Counted from the stretch's first letter, positions 17,004 to 25,109 are shown. The stretch is DNA of 64,000 nucleotides from Pseudonocardia acidicola (GCF_012911935.1 NZ_JAAXLA010000029.1:1-64000), one strand, 5' to 3'. Numbers and translations are program-made. Notes: generated by a model from the letters alone, not told the origin.

Positions 17004-17729
17004 TCAGCCCGGGGTGTTCTCGGCCAGGAATTTCTCGACGGCCGCTCGCGCCGCCGGCTGGTGCTCCGGCTCCTTCCACTGTTCCACCAGAATCGCGTTG
17101 GGCGCCGTCGCGGCGAGCTTGCGGGAGGCGCTCCGCGGGTGGAACCGGTCGTTGCCCATCAGCACCAGAATCGGCGTCACGAAAGCCGCGATCTCCGAGG
17201 CGGGAACGCTGAACAACATGTCGCCGCCGCCGTACATGCCCTCGCGGAAACCGGCCCAGTCACTCTCGTCGGCCTCCGGGTGGGCCGCCTTCTGCTCGGC
17301 CGCCCACCCGTCGAACATCTCGTAGAAGGCGTCCCGGTTGCCGTCCAGGCCGATCGGCTGCAGCGCGACGGCGGACGCCACCCGTGCCGGCACCTCGTGC
17401 AGCAGGTTCACGATGTAGGAGCCGCCGATGCACATCCCCAGTACGTGGAAGCGGTCGACGCCGAGATGGTCGAGCAGCGCGAGCTGGTCGGTGGTGTAGG
17501 TCGCCCAGCCGTCCGAGCCGCTGATCGGGCCGGTCGAGCGGCCCGCGTTGCGCTGGTCCATGGCGATGACCCGGTAGCTGGACGAGAGCTGCTCCACGGG
17601 ATTCCACGGGGCGCGCTCCCAGGCCTCGATGGACGACCGCATGCCGCCCGGCGCGATGAGCAACACCGGGAAGCCCGTCCCGTGCTCCTCGTAGTAGATC
17701 GTGGTGCCGTCCCGCTCGAAGGTCCCCAT
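17004..17729 (-). CDS. Alpha/beta hydrolase with Cys in the nucleophile elbow
   Basis: The 241-residue protein has the alpha/beta hydrolase plan: an oxyanion region LLIAPGGMRSS near residue 30, a nucleophile elbow GMCIGG near residue 110, an acid in LMGNDRFHP near 190 and His in EPEHQP near 220. The elbow carries Cys where most members have Ser, as in dienelactone hydrolases. The sequence otherwise resembles small-ester or C-C hydrolases. ATG 17729 follows GGGGAGGA. It is divergent from the CadD-like gene across about 115 bases. The substrate is unknown. Confidence 0.85.
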   Translation of the reverse strand: MGTFERDGTTIYYEEHGTGFPVLLIAPGGMRSSIEAWERAPWNPVEQLSSSYRVIAMDQRNAGRSTGPISGSDGWATYTTDQLALLDHLGVDRFHVLGMCIGGSYIVNLLHEVPARVASAVALQPIGLDGNRDAFYEMFDGWAAEQKAAHPEADESDWAGFREGMYGGGDMLFSVPASEIAAFVTPILVLMGNDRFHPRSASRKLAATAPNAILVEQWKEPEHQPAARAAVEKFLAENTPG

Positions 17730-17844
17730 CGGTCCTCCCCTTCCGATCGGTGTGCCGGGCGCTAGTCCAGCACAGCAACGGGGCGTGCACCGGATGCAAC
17801 GCCTGATGCTCCGCACAACGCCGGCGCGCCGCTAGGGTCGGCCC

Positions 17845-18438
17845 GTGACGCTGGGGCTCGTCGGGCAGGCCACCGGCATGTTCGCCGTCACCAACATCGA
17901 CGACATCGTGCTCCTGGCCCTGTTCTTCGGCCGCGTCCCGGGCCGGGCCGCCGCCGGGCGGATCGTGCTCGGCCAGTACCTGGGGTTCGCGGCGATCCTG
18001 CTGATCGCGGCGGCCGGGAGCCTGGGCGCGACGCTGCTGCCCGACCCGGTGCGCCCCTATCTCGGGCTGGCGCCGATCGCGCTCGGGCTACGGGCCGGCT
18101 GGCAGGCATGGCGCGAACGCCGAGGAACCGGCGACACCGATGACGAGTCCGTCCCCACCGGGCCGGGTGTGCTCACCGTCGCCGGGGTGACCGTGGCCGG
18201 CGGCGCGGACAACCTGGGCGTCTACATCCCGGTGTTCAGCGCCGAGGGCCCCGGCCGCACGGTGCTGTACGCCGTGGTCTTCCTGGTCCTCGTCGGCATC
18301 TGGTGCGCGGTGGGCCGCGGCCTCGCCACGCGGCCGGTCATCGCCAGGTCCCTGTCCCGCTGGGGACATGTCGTGGTGCCGGTCGTGCTCATCGGGGTCG
18401 GGCTGGCCATCCTCGTCGAGGGCGGGGTGTTCGGCTGA
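17845..18438 (+). CDS. Cadmium-resistance (CadD-like) transporter
   Basis: The 197-residue membrane protein has the CadD signature FAVTNIDDIVLLALFFG at residues 13-29, whose acidic pair probably handles the cation. About six helices follow, with a charged loop near residues 90-105 and a second conserved-looking stretch GGADNLGVYIPVF near 117. CadD proteins export Cd(II) or related ions. The GTG is probably leaderless: TAGGGT (17833-17838) ends six bases before it and there is no ribosome site. No regulator is adjacent except the divergent hydrolase. Confidence 0.88.
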   Translation: MTLGLVGQATGMFAVTNIDDIVLLALFFGRVPGRAAAGRIVLGQYLGFAAILLIAAAGSLGATLLPDPVRPYLGLAPIALGLRAGWQAWRERRGTGDTDDESVPTGPGVLTVAGVTVAGGADNLGVYIPVFSAEGPGRTVLYAVVFLVLVGIWCAVGRGLATRPVIARSLSRWGHVVVPVVLIGVGLAILVEGGVFG

Positions 18439-18540
18439 CCGCGGCCGGGCGAACACCTCGCCCGGCCGTCGTGCCGGGACTCCTGGTGGTGATCAACCTC
18501 GGGCTCGCCTGGTCCTGGGGCCGGTCGTAGCGGCTACCGG

Positions 18541-19371
18541 TCAGCGGACCCAGTGGCGATCGTCCTTGCGGCGCTGCGCAGGCGACCGCGCGAGCACCAC
18601 GACCCCGGCGCCGGCCAGCAGCAGACCCGCCGCCAGCACCCATCCCCAGCCCTGGCGGACCGGGTCGTCGAGCAGCCCGATTCCGACCAGGCCGGGCAGG
18701 ACGACCTCGGTCACCGTGAACACGGCCGTCACCGCGGCCAGCTCACCCAGCCCGAGCGCGCGCGAATAGCTGATCAGTCCGACCAGCCAGAAGCCGATCA
18801 CGAGGTACGTCGCCGGTTGGCCCAGCAACCCGACGACGTCGGCACCCACCCCGTTGCGGATCTGCACCGCGCGCACCCCGAGTGACGTGCCGCCGAACCC
18901 GAGCCCGGCGATCACCGCCAGCGGCCAGGAATGCCGGGTGTTGGCCAGCGCGAGCAGCGCCCCGGCGAGGAGGATGAGCGCGGCGAACAGAATCAGATCG
19001 GCGGTGAACGGGACCGCCTGCGGTTCGTCCCCGCCGGCGCTGCCCGCCACCAGCACCAGGCCGACCAGGCAGGCCCCGATGGCCAGCCGGTCGATCACGC
19101 GCAACACGGTGCCGTACAGCACCCGGGTCGCGATCGCGGTCAGCGCGATCGCTCCGCCCAGGATCGCCTGCACGGCGAAGACCGGCAGATGCCGCAGGGC
19201 CACCACCGTGCACCCCCAGGCCAGCCCGTCGACGACCAGGCCGATGAGGTAGCGCGGCTGCACGACCAGCGGCCGCCGCCGGGTGGCGCGGCCGGCCCCG
19301 TCGGCCTGCAACAGGCCGGCGACACTGTTGAGCACCATCGCGGTGACCGCGAACAGCAGCCCGATCAGCAC
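18541..19371 (-). CDS. DMT/NIPA-like membrane transporter
   Basis: This 276-residue protein has about nine hydrophobic helices with short loops, as in EamA/DMT or NIPA-type (Mg transporter-like) proteins. A short basic segment follows helix 1 (GRATRRRPLV), and the C-terminus is charged (RRKDDRHWVR). No substrate-specific motif is evident. GTG 19371 has no strong ribosome site. It follows the opposite CadD-like gene tail to tail and is 225 bases downstream of a GNAT gene on the same strand; that gap holds nothing convincing. Confidence 0.85.
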   Translation of the reverse strand: MLIGLLFAVTAMVLNSVAGLLQADGAGRATRRRPLVVQPRYLIGLVVDGLAWGCTVVALRHLPVFAVQAILGGAIALTAIATRVLYGTVLRVIDRLAIGACLVGLVLVAGSAGGDEPQAVPFTADLILFAALILLAGALLALANTRHSWPLAVIAGLGFGGTSLGVRAVQIRNGVGADVVGLLGQPATYLVIGFWLVGLISYSRALGLGELAAVTAVFTVTEVVLPGLVGIGLLDDPVRQGWGWVLAAGLLLAGAGVVVLARSPAQRRKDDRHWVR

Positions 19372-19596
19372 GAGGCCGGGCCGTTCACGCGATCGGCACG
19401 GCCGCGACCGGCTGCAGGGGCAGTTCGCCGCCCATCCGGCCCCCTTCCCGTCGTGCTCTCACCACGACCGCCCCGGTCATCGTCGCCGCTCGCAAGCATG
19501 CCCTGCCCCGGCTTCCAGGAAACCCGATGACCGCCGACCGGGTGTACAGGTCGTGCTGCTGGAGCACCCGTCACCGCGCACGGCCCAGTCCGGTTC

Positions 19597-20055
19597 TCAG
19601 CCCCGGGAGCCGCCCAGGGCAAGCCGCATCACCGGGAGCTTGCGCCCCAGTGGGGAGTCGGTCATCCGGACCTGCCGGCCGCCCATCCGTTCGTAGAACC
19701 CGACCGCGTACGGCTCGGCCTCCCACTCCAGGACGGCGGCACCGACCGCTGTCGCCCGGGCCCGGGCGTGCTCGAACAACCGCCGGCCCAGGCCGCAGCC
19801 GATCTCGGCCGGTTCCAGCCACATGTCGTCGAGGACGGCCAGTTCGCCGCGCTGCAGCACGGTGTAGAAGCCGACCACGACGTCGTCGCGGTCGGCCACC
19901 CACACCTCGTTCGCCGCGATCACCTCGGGTGAGAGGCCGAGCGAGCGGGCGAACCGCGCGATGAACCGATCAGGGTAGGGCCAGTACGCCTTGGATCGCA
20001 CCGCGATCCCGGTGAGCAGGTCGGCCTCGTCAGGACGGGCCGGACGGATCAGCAC
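19597..20055 (-). CDS. GNAT family N-acetyltransferase
   Basis: The 152-residue protein begins IRPARPDEADLLTGIAVRSK, the usual first strand and helix of GNAT enzymes. Near residues 85-105 it has the acetyl-CoA pyrophosphate loop, LEPAEIGCGLGRRLFEHA, equivalent to the Q/RxxGxG/A motif. The C-terminal strands (VLEWEAEPYAVGFYERMGG) are typical. GTG 20055 is chosen because the homologous region starts there; the longer frame to 20202 looks non-coding. The substrate is not predictable. Confidence 0.88.
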   Translation of the reverse strand: MLIRPARPDEADLLTGIAVRSKAYWPYPDRFIARFARSLGLSPEVIAANEVWVADRDDVVVGFYTVLQRGELAVLDDMWLEPAEIGCGLGRRLFEHARARATAVGAAVLEWEAEPYAVGFYERMGGRQVRMTDSPLGRKLPVMRLALGGSRG

Positions 20056-20096
20056 CCCACCACGATGGCACCGATCCTGCGTCGGCGCGTCCTCCC

Positions 20097-20390
20097 TCAA
20101 CCGCGCGCGGAACCGCTGGTCACCTGCATCGACCCGCCCTGCCGGGGGATCTCGAAGAACCCGCTCATCAGCCCACCCGGGGCCGGGGCGTCGATGTCCC
20201 ATCGGGTGGGGCGCAGGTCCTGCAGCTTGCGCCGCGCGACCTCGGTGGCCCGGACGGCGACGAGCACGAGGACCGTGCCCACCAGCAGTGGGGCACCGAC
20301 CAGCAACACCAGCCAGCCGAACGCCAGATACGCGACGACCAGCGCCGCAACCTCCATCGCGATGACCGCCCCCGCCAACCGCGCCACCAC
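20097..20390 (-). CDS. Small two-helix membrane protein
   Basis: This 97-residue protein begins at GTG 20390, which follows a clear AAAGGGG site. Two hydrophobic helices (about residues 3-25 and 28-46) precede a basic segment (RATEVARRKLQDLR) and a C-terminal tail rich in Gly, Ser and Pro. I do not recognise a family. It lies between the GNAT gene and the end of the Hsp70 gene, all on the minus strand. Confidence 0.65.
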   Translation of the reverse strand: MVARLAGAVIAMEVAALVVAYLAFGWLVLLVGAPLLVGTVLVLVAVRATEVARRKLQDLRPTRWDIDAPAPGGLMSGFFEIPRQGGSMQVTSGSARG

Positions 20391-20581
20391 GGTCCCCTTT
20401 CCGTACTCAACTTCTGGCCGCGTCCCCGGCGGCCCCGACCCGTCATCGACGGTGGCCGGGCGCACGTGACCCGCTGCGTTCAGTCGAGATCGAAACGAGA
20501 CCAAGCCGATACGAGGGCTCCGTTTCCGCGGCGATCCGACCCCTTTCGTTCACCGACCGGCGACGAGGCGGTCGCGGCCGG

Positions 20582-22672
20582 TCAGGCCGGCGAGATCGCC
20601 GATCCCCCGCCGGACGCGGTTGGCGGTGCGGCAACCGGCGTTGCCGCCGAGCCGCCTTCGGCGCTGTTGCCGCCCCCGCTCGGGGCCTGAGGGGGAGACC
20701 CGCTACCTGTGGTGCCGCCGCCCGCCGGTGGCGTGCCGCCGTTCGCCGGAGGCGCCGCACCGCCCGAGGGTGTTGTGGAGCCCCCACTCGCCGGAGGCGC
20801 CGCACCGCCCGAGGGTGTTGTGGAGCCCCCACTCGCCGGAGGCGCCGCACCCCCGCTCTGCGGCGCCCCGGCACCTGGTGCGGTACCGCCCGGAACGGGC
20901 GCCGGCGCCGGAGCCGCCCCGGTGGACGCCGGGGGACCGCCCACGGGCGCCGGAACGGCCCCTCCCGGGACTCCACCGGTCCCTGGCCCCACCGTGGCCC
21001 CGCCATGGCCGCTGGCGTTCCCTGCCGATGTGCGATTGCCGTTTCCAGAACCCGTCCGGGCGACCACGGGCCCCGCGGCATCTGCCGGGGCCGGCGCCAG
21101 GTTCGGGGTCACGGTCGGTGCCTCGGCGCGGGTGGTCGCCACCGAACCGCCGGTACTGACCTCGCTGGTGGGGGTCGAGGACGTCGAGGTGGGCCAGGTC
21201 AGTGCCGCGATCAGCACGGCCGCGGCGGCCAGCGCACCACCGGCTCCGACGAGCAGCCCCACCGGACGGCGCTTGGCCGGCGGCTCGTTGTCGTAGTCCC
21301 AGTCCGGCTGCGGCAGGTGGTACATCGGCGGCCGCCCGGGCTGCGGGCCCGACGGCGGCAACAGCGCGGTGTCACGTTCCGCCGGGACGGCCGGCTCGAA
21401 GAGCGCCCCCGGCGGCCGCGGCGACGCATTCCAGAGGCCGACGGTGGTCGGGTAGTGCTGCGCGGGGAAGCCGGGCGCGGGGGTGGTGACCTCGGGGGCT
21501 CCGACGGCCGGGGGTGCGGCCAGCGCGGTCCCGGCCATGCCGGCGGCGGCCGGGGCGGCCGCGGCGACCGGGGCCACCGACACCTCCGGCCAGGACGCCG
21601 TCGGCTTGGGGGAGACAGCGAGGGCGGCGCCCTTGGCGATGGCGTTCTTCGGGTCGGCGTCCACCGCGACCGGCCGGCCCAACTGCTCGGAGACCAGCTG
21701 CGCCACCAGCGGGATCCGCGAGGACCCACCCACCAACAGCACCGCCGAGAGCCCCTCCGGGGTCAACCCGGCCGAGGCCACCGCCCGGCGCAACGCCGCC
21801 ACCGTCTCCTCGACCTGCGGGCGGATCATTTGCTCGAACTCGCTGCGATGCAACCGCACCGCCCCCCGCGACCCGGGCAACAACACCGGCACCGACACCT
21901 CGGTGTCCGCGCTCAACGCCTCCTTGGCCTCGGTGCACTCCCGCCGCACCCGGGCCACCCCGGCCAGCACCGCCGCATCCGCCTCGTCCAGCCCCTCGAA
22001 CGCCTCCGGCAACCCGTCCCGGACGTGGTCGAACACCACCTCGTCGAAATCCACCCCGCCCAGGCGCTCCAGCCCCTCCGGCCGGCCCAGCAACCCGAAG
22101 CCCGCGTCCTTGCGCACCACCGCGGCGTCGAAGGTGCCCCCACCCAGGTCATAGACCGCGATCGTCGAGCCCGGCTCGACCCGCTCGGCCGCCGCGTAGT
22201 GCAACGCCGCGGCCTGCGGCTCGGCCAGAAACGTCACCGCCAGCCCCTGCCCGGCCAGCGCAGCGGCCAGCAACTCCTTCTTGTGCGCCCCCCACGACGC
22301 CGGATGGGTCACCGCGATCCGCGCCGCCGGGCCCCCCTCGCGCTCGGCCACCCGATCGACCACCCAGCGCACCAACCGCGCCGAGAGCTCCTCCGGCGCC
22401 CACGCCCGCCCGGCCACCACCACCGGCGTCGGATCCCCGATCCGGCGCTTGAACTCCCGCACCACCCGATCCGGATCGGTCAGCGCCCGCCGCTCCGCGG
22501 CCTCCCCGACCACCACCGCACCATCCGGCGCCACGAACAACACCGAGGGGACGGTCGCGGTGCGGGTGCCGAGGGTGACCACCTCGGGCTCGACCCAGTG
22601 ACGGTCCGACGCGCGACAGACGGCTGCCGCCGTGTACGTCGTGCCCAGATCGATCCCGAGCTGGTAGCCCAT
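20582..22672 (-). CDS. Membrane-anchored Hsp70-like ATPase without canonical substrate-binding domain
   Basis: The 696-residue protein has a complete Hsp70 nucleotide-binding domain: phosphate-1 GIDLGTTYT (residues 6-14), phosphate-2 DLGGGTFD near 175 and adenosine motif LLVGGSSRIP near 312. After about residue 365 there is no DnaK-like substrate-binding domain. Instead an Ala/Pro linker leads to one transmembrane helix (about 470-492) and a 200-residue Gly/Pro/Ala/Thr tail, probably outside the membrane, with 15-residue repeats. ATG 22672 follows AAGGGGAC. The gene is divergent from the first iniB-like gene, which suggests a shared function. Such proteins may act as ATP-driven switches at the envelope rather than general chaperones. 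Confidence 0.9.
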   Translation of the reverse strand: MGYQLGIDLGTTYTAAAVCRASDRHWVEPEVVTLGTRTATVPSVLFVAPDGAVVVGEAAERRALTDPDRVVREFKRRIGDPTPVVVAGRAWAPEELSARLVRWVVDRVAEREGGPAARIAVTHPASWGAHKKELLAAALAGQGLAVTFLAEPQAAALHYAAAERVEPGSTIAVYDLGGGTFDAAVVRKDAGFGLLGRPEGLERLGGVDFDEVVFDHVRDGLPEAFEGLDEADAAVLAGVARVRRECTEAKEALSADTEVSVPVLLPGSRGAVRLHRSEFEQMIRPQVEETVAALRRAVASAGLTPEGLSAVLLVGGSSRIPLVAQLVSEQLGRPVAVDADPKNAIAKGAALAVSPKPTASWPEVSVAPVAAAAPAAAGMAGTALAAPPAVGAPEVTTPAPGFPAQHYPTTVGLWNASPRPPGALFEPAVPAERDTALLPPSGPQPGRPPMYHLPQPDWDYDNEPPAKRRPVGLLVGAGGALAAAAVLIAALTWPTSTSSTPTSEVSTGGSVATTRAEAPTVTPNLAPAPADAAGPVVARTGSGNGNRTSAGNASGHGGATVGPGTGGVPGGAVPAPVGGPPASTGAAPAPAPVPGGTAPGAGAPQSGGAAPPASGGSTTPSGGAAPPASGGSTTPSGGAAPPANGGTPPAGGGTTGSGSPPQAPSGGGNSAEGGSAATPVAAPPTASGGGSAISPA
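20744..20850. repeat. 45-bp tandem repeat in the Hsp70 tail
   Basis: Units begin at 20744, 20789 and 20834, so the period is 45 bases. The first two are almost identical and the third is partial. In frame they encode 15-residue units rich in Gly, Ala, Pro, Ser and Thr. Copy number could vary between strains. Confidence 0.9.
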
Positions 22673-22864
22673 GGCCGTCCCCTTACCCCCCGGCTGCCCT
22701 TCTGCCCCCGCCACATCGCGGGTGCGGGCACCTGTACCGCCCATCGGAGTATGTCGGCCCCTCGTTAGCACTCTTCGGCGGCTACTCCTCGAAAGAGGAG
22801 CGAACCGGGCGATCCCCCCATGTCCCCCTAATCGCCCGGAGCCGGTCCCCATCGCCGGCGCCGG

Positions 22865-22913
22865 CGAACCCTGGCCGATCCCCGATGGCCTGCGGCCATC
22901 GGCTGCCTACCTT
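22865..22913 (+). promoter_or_regulatory. Promoter and 26-bp element of the first iniB-like gene
   Basis: Positions 22865-22890 match 24029-24054 at 25 of 26 bases. TACCTT at 22908-22913 is a likely -10, 37 bases after CTGGCC in both copies. The element covers the -35 position, as for an activator-dependent promoter. Here CCGATGGCC (22882-22890) is also followed by its reverse complement (22894-22902). Confidence 0.7.
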
Positions 22914-22979
22914 CAGCCGCAACGCCAGGGCAGCCCCCCGGCCCGCATCGCAGTCGCGACCGACCAGGAGATGATCACG

Positions 22980-23846
22980 ATGGCCGAGCAGTTCTCCCTG
23001 CTGGAGTTCATCCTGCACCTGCTCAACGACGAGGGCGCCCGCGAGCACTTCAGCGCGGACCCGTACGGGGAGCTGGCCGAGCATGGTCTCGAGGATCTGT
23101 CCGCGGAGGACGTCCACGACGCCCTGGTGCTGATCCAGGACAGCCACACCGCCAGCTTCGACCGCAGCTACGACACCGGCCACAACGCGATCGCCACCGG
23201 CTCGTTCCACCTGCCGCCGGTGCCGGTCCACGCGGGACCCGAGTCGCACAAGGCCGCGGTCGAATACCTGAACACCTACATCACCAACAACTACGTCGAC
23301 GACCGCGACACCATCGTCGACAACTCGATCAACCAGAACATCGACAACCGCGGTGGCTACTTCGAGCAGGACATCGACGTCGACTCGGTCGTCGCGTCCG
23401 GCGACGGCGCGGTGGCGGCCGGCGGCGACATCGAGGACTCCACCATCACCACCGGCAACGGCAACGTCGTCGGCGACGGCAACCACGTCGTGAACGGTCA
23501 CGACAACACCACCGCGTTCGGCCGCGGCGACGCCACCAGCACCGAGGTCGGCGGCGACGTCAACCTGGGCGACGGCGCGGCCTTCGCCTCCGGCGGCGGC
23601 GCGGTGGTCCACAACACCGACAACAGCACGAACGACTCGTTCAACGACTTCAGCGACAACAGCACGAACGACTCGTTCAACGACCACAGCGACTACAGCG
23701 TCGAGGACTCGTTCAACGTCGACATCGACGAGAGCACCAACGACTCCTACAACGACAACAGCGCCAACTCGGTCGAGGACTCGGGCAACACCGCCGTCAA
23801 CGCCGGTACCACCAACTCCTACAACCAGGACATCGCGCTCGGCTGA
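22980..23846 (+). CDS. IniB-like protein with Asn/Asp-rich repeats, copy 1
   Basis: This 288-residue protein starts at ATG 22980, nine bases after AGGAG; ATG 22971 lies too close to that site. Residues about 4-55 (FSLLEFILHLLNDEGA and following) form the helical IniB N-terminal domain. A His/Pro linker and a conserved core (about 90-220, with YLNTYITNNYVDDRDTIVDN) follow. The last 70 residues are imperfect short repeats around NSTNDSFND, strongly acidic and rich in Asn and Ser. No signal peptide or transmembrane helix is evident. Mycobacterial IniB responds to cell-wall stress; its function is unsettled. A terminator follows, so this copy is transcribed alone. Confidence 0.8.
   Translation: MAEQFSLLEFILHLLNDEGAREHFSADPYGELAEHGLEDLSAEDVHDALVLIQDSHTASFDRSYDTGHNAIATGSFHLPPVPVHAGPESHKAAVEYLNTYITNNYVDDRDTIVDNSINQNIDNRGGYFEQDIDVDSVVASGDGAVAAGGDIEDSTITTGNGNVVGDGNHVVNGHDNTTAFGRGDATSTEVGGDVNLGDGAAFASGGGAVVHNTDNSTNDSFNDFSDNSTNDSFNDHSDYSVEDSFNVDIDESTNDSYNDNSANSVEDSGNTAVNAGTTNSYNQDIALG
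23265..23512 (+). repeat. 248-bp block identical to 24425-24672
   Basis: Every base from 23265 to 23512 equals the corresponding base in the second iniB-like gene, including third positions. Similarity continues with few changes to about 23675. The 5' ends and 3' repeats differ clearly. Confidence 0.95.
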
Positions 23847-23868
23847 TCACGCTCCCGCCAGCACGCCG

Positions 23869-23908
23869 CGACCCCGTCGACCCGGCATCACCCCGGGCGG
23901 CGGGGTCG
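23869..23908 (+). terminator. Terminator after iniB-like copy 1
   Basis: CGACCCCG (23869-23876) pairs with CGGGGTCG (23901-23908), with a second inner stem CCCGG/CCGGG. It lies 22 bases after the stop. No T-tract. Confidence 0.65.
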
Positions 23909-24028
23909 TCATGCGTACGGTGGCGCTGACCTGCGGATTCATCCCCCCGATACCCCGCATCAGGGCTCGTCCGCGCATCCCCGAACCCCCTACCGCGCCG
24001 GCGCACGACCCCCGCACGGCACGCAGAT

Positions 24029-24077
24029 CGAACTCTGGCCGATCCCCGATGGCCCAGCGCGCAAACCGACCTAACTT
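24029..24077 (+). promoter_or_regulatory. Promoter and 26-bp element of the second iniB-like gene
   Basis: Positions 24029-24054 repeat the element at 22865-22890 with one substitution (C to T at 24034). TAACTT at 24072-24077 is the likely -10, at the same offset. The distance to the start codon is 114 bases here and 115 in copy 1. The surrounding sequence is not otherwise conserved. Confidence 0.7.
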
Positions 24078-24142
24078 TCTCTTCAGCGCCGGGATGACGA
24101 ATCCGGCAGAACGCACCGAACTTCCCTCAGGAGATGATCCGT

Positions 24143-25003
24143 ATGAGCGCTCCGACCTCGCTGATCGAGCTGCTGCTCAACCTGCTGCGCGACCCCGAGG
24201 CGCTGGCCGCCTTCCAGGAGGACCCGCAGAGCTTCCTGTCCTCCTGCGGTATCACCGAGCTGTCCCCGGAGGACGTCCACGACGCCGTGGTCCTGGCGCA
24301 GGACAGCCACGACTCGAGCTTCGACCGCGACCACCACACCGGTGGCAACCACGTTCAGCTGCCCCCGCCCCCGCCGGCGCCGCACCCGGCCCCGGGCGAG
24401 AGCCACCACGAGGCCGCGATCAAGTACCTGAACACCTACATCACCAACAACTACGTCGACGACCGCGACACCATCGTCGACAACTCGATCAACCAGAACA
24501 TCGACAACCGCGGTGGCTACTTCGAGCAGGACATCGACGTCGACTCGGTCGTCGCGTCCGGCGACGGCGCGGTGGCGGCCGGCGGCGACATCGAGGACTC
24601 CACCATCACCACCGGCAACGGCAACGTCGTCGGCGACGGCAACCACGTCGTGAACGGTCACGACAACACCACGGCCTTCGGCAACGGCGACGCCACCAGC
24701 ACCGAGGTCGGCGGCGACGTCAACCTGGGCGACGGCGCGGCCTTCGCCTCCGGCGGCGGCGCCGCGGTCCACAACACCGACAACAGCACGAACGACTCGT
24801 TCAACGACTTCAGCGACAACAGCACGAACGACTCGGGCAACGACTTCAGCGACAACAGCCAGGAGAACGTGGGCAACGTCGACGTCGACGCGAGCGTCAA
24901 CGACTCGGGCAACGACAACAGCCACAACAGCATCGACGACTCGTACAACACCGCGGTCGACGCGAGCACGCACGACTCGGGCAACGCCACCGTCGGCCTC
25001 TGA
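24143..25003 (+). CDS. IniB-like protein with Asn/Asp-rich repeats, copy 2
   Basis: The 286-residue paralogue starts at ATG 24143 (AGGAG nine bases upstream; the ATG at 24134 is too close). Residues about 4-55 give the helical IniB N-terminal domain, only partly similar to copy 1. A Pro-rich linker (about 72-85), then the core shared with copy 1, then 80 residues of NDSGNDxS-type repeats follow. These differ in spacing from copy 1. There are no Cys residues beyond one near the N-terminus and no export signal that I can see. A terminator at 25064 separates it from the dynamin-like genes, unlike the mycobacterial iniBAC operon as I remember it. Confidence 0.8.
   Translation: MSAPTSLIELLLNLLRDPEALAAFQEDPQSFLSSCGITELSPEDVHDAVVLAQDSHDSSFDRDHHTGGNHVQLPPPPPAPHPAPGESHHEAAIKYLNTYITNNYVDDRDTIVDNSINQNIDNRGGYFEQDIDVDSVVASGDGAVAAGGDIEDSTITTGNGNVVGDGNHVVNGHDNTTAFGNGDATSTEVGGDVNLGDGAAFASGGGAAVHNTDNSTNDSFNDFSDNSTNDSGNDFSDNSQENVGNVDVDASVNDSGNDNSHNSIDDSYNTAVDASTHDSGNATVGL
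24425..24672 (+). repeat. 248-bp block identical to 23265-23512
   Basis: This is the second copy of the identical core, offset by 1160 bases. Confidence 0.95.
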
Positions 25004-25063
25004 TCCACATCCTCACAGCTCAGGGATGCATGCCCCACCCGGAGTAGGCTCCCCTGATGCGAC

Positions 25064-25109
25064 AGCCGGCTCCACCGTTCCCGGACACCCGGGGGTGGTG
25101 GGGCCGGCT
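25064..25109 (+). terminator. Terminator after iniB-like copy 2
   Basis: AGCCGGCTCCACC (25064-25076) pairs with GGTGG...GGCCGGCT (25095-25110 region) with a small bulge. It starts 61 bases after the stop. Confidence 0.65.

Noticed and set aside
19385..19567. 60-residue minus-strand ORF between the DMT-like and GNAT genes
   Set aside because: No ribosome site, no motif, and composition is what GC-rich non-coding DNA gives.
20744..20850. Short regular repeats that could suggest a CRISPR array
   Set aside because: Units are contiguous, without spacers, in frame and inside a coding tail. No cas gene is present.
22782..23687. Minus-strand Val/Asp-rich open frames opposite both iniB-like genes (also 24083-24973)
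   Set aside because: They mirror the repetitive GAC/AAC/TCC codons of the sense strand. Their similarity to each other only reflects the sense duplication.
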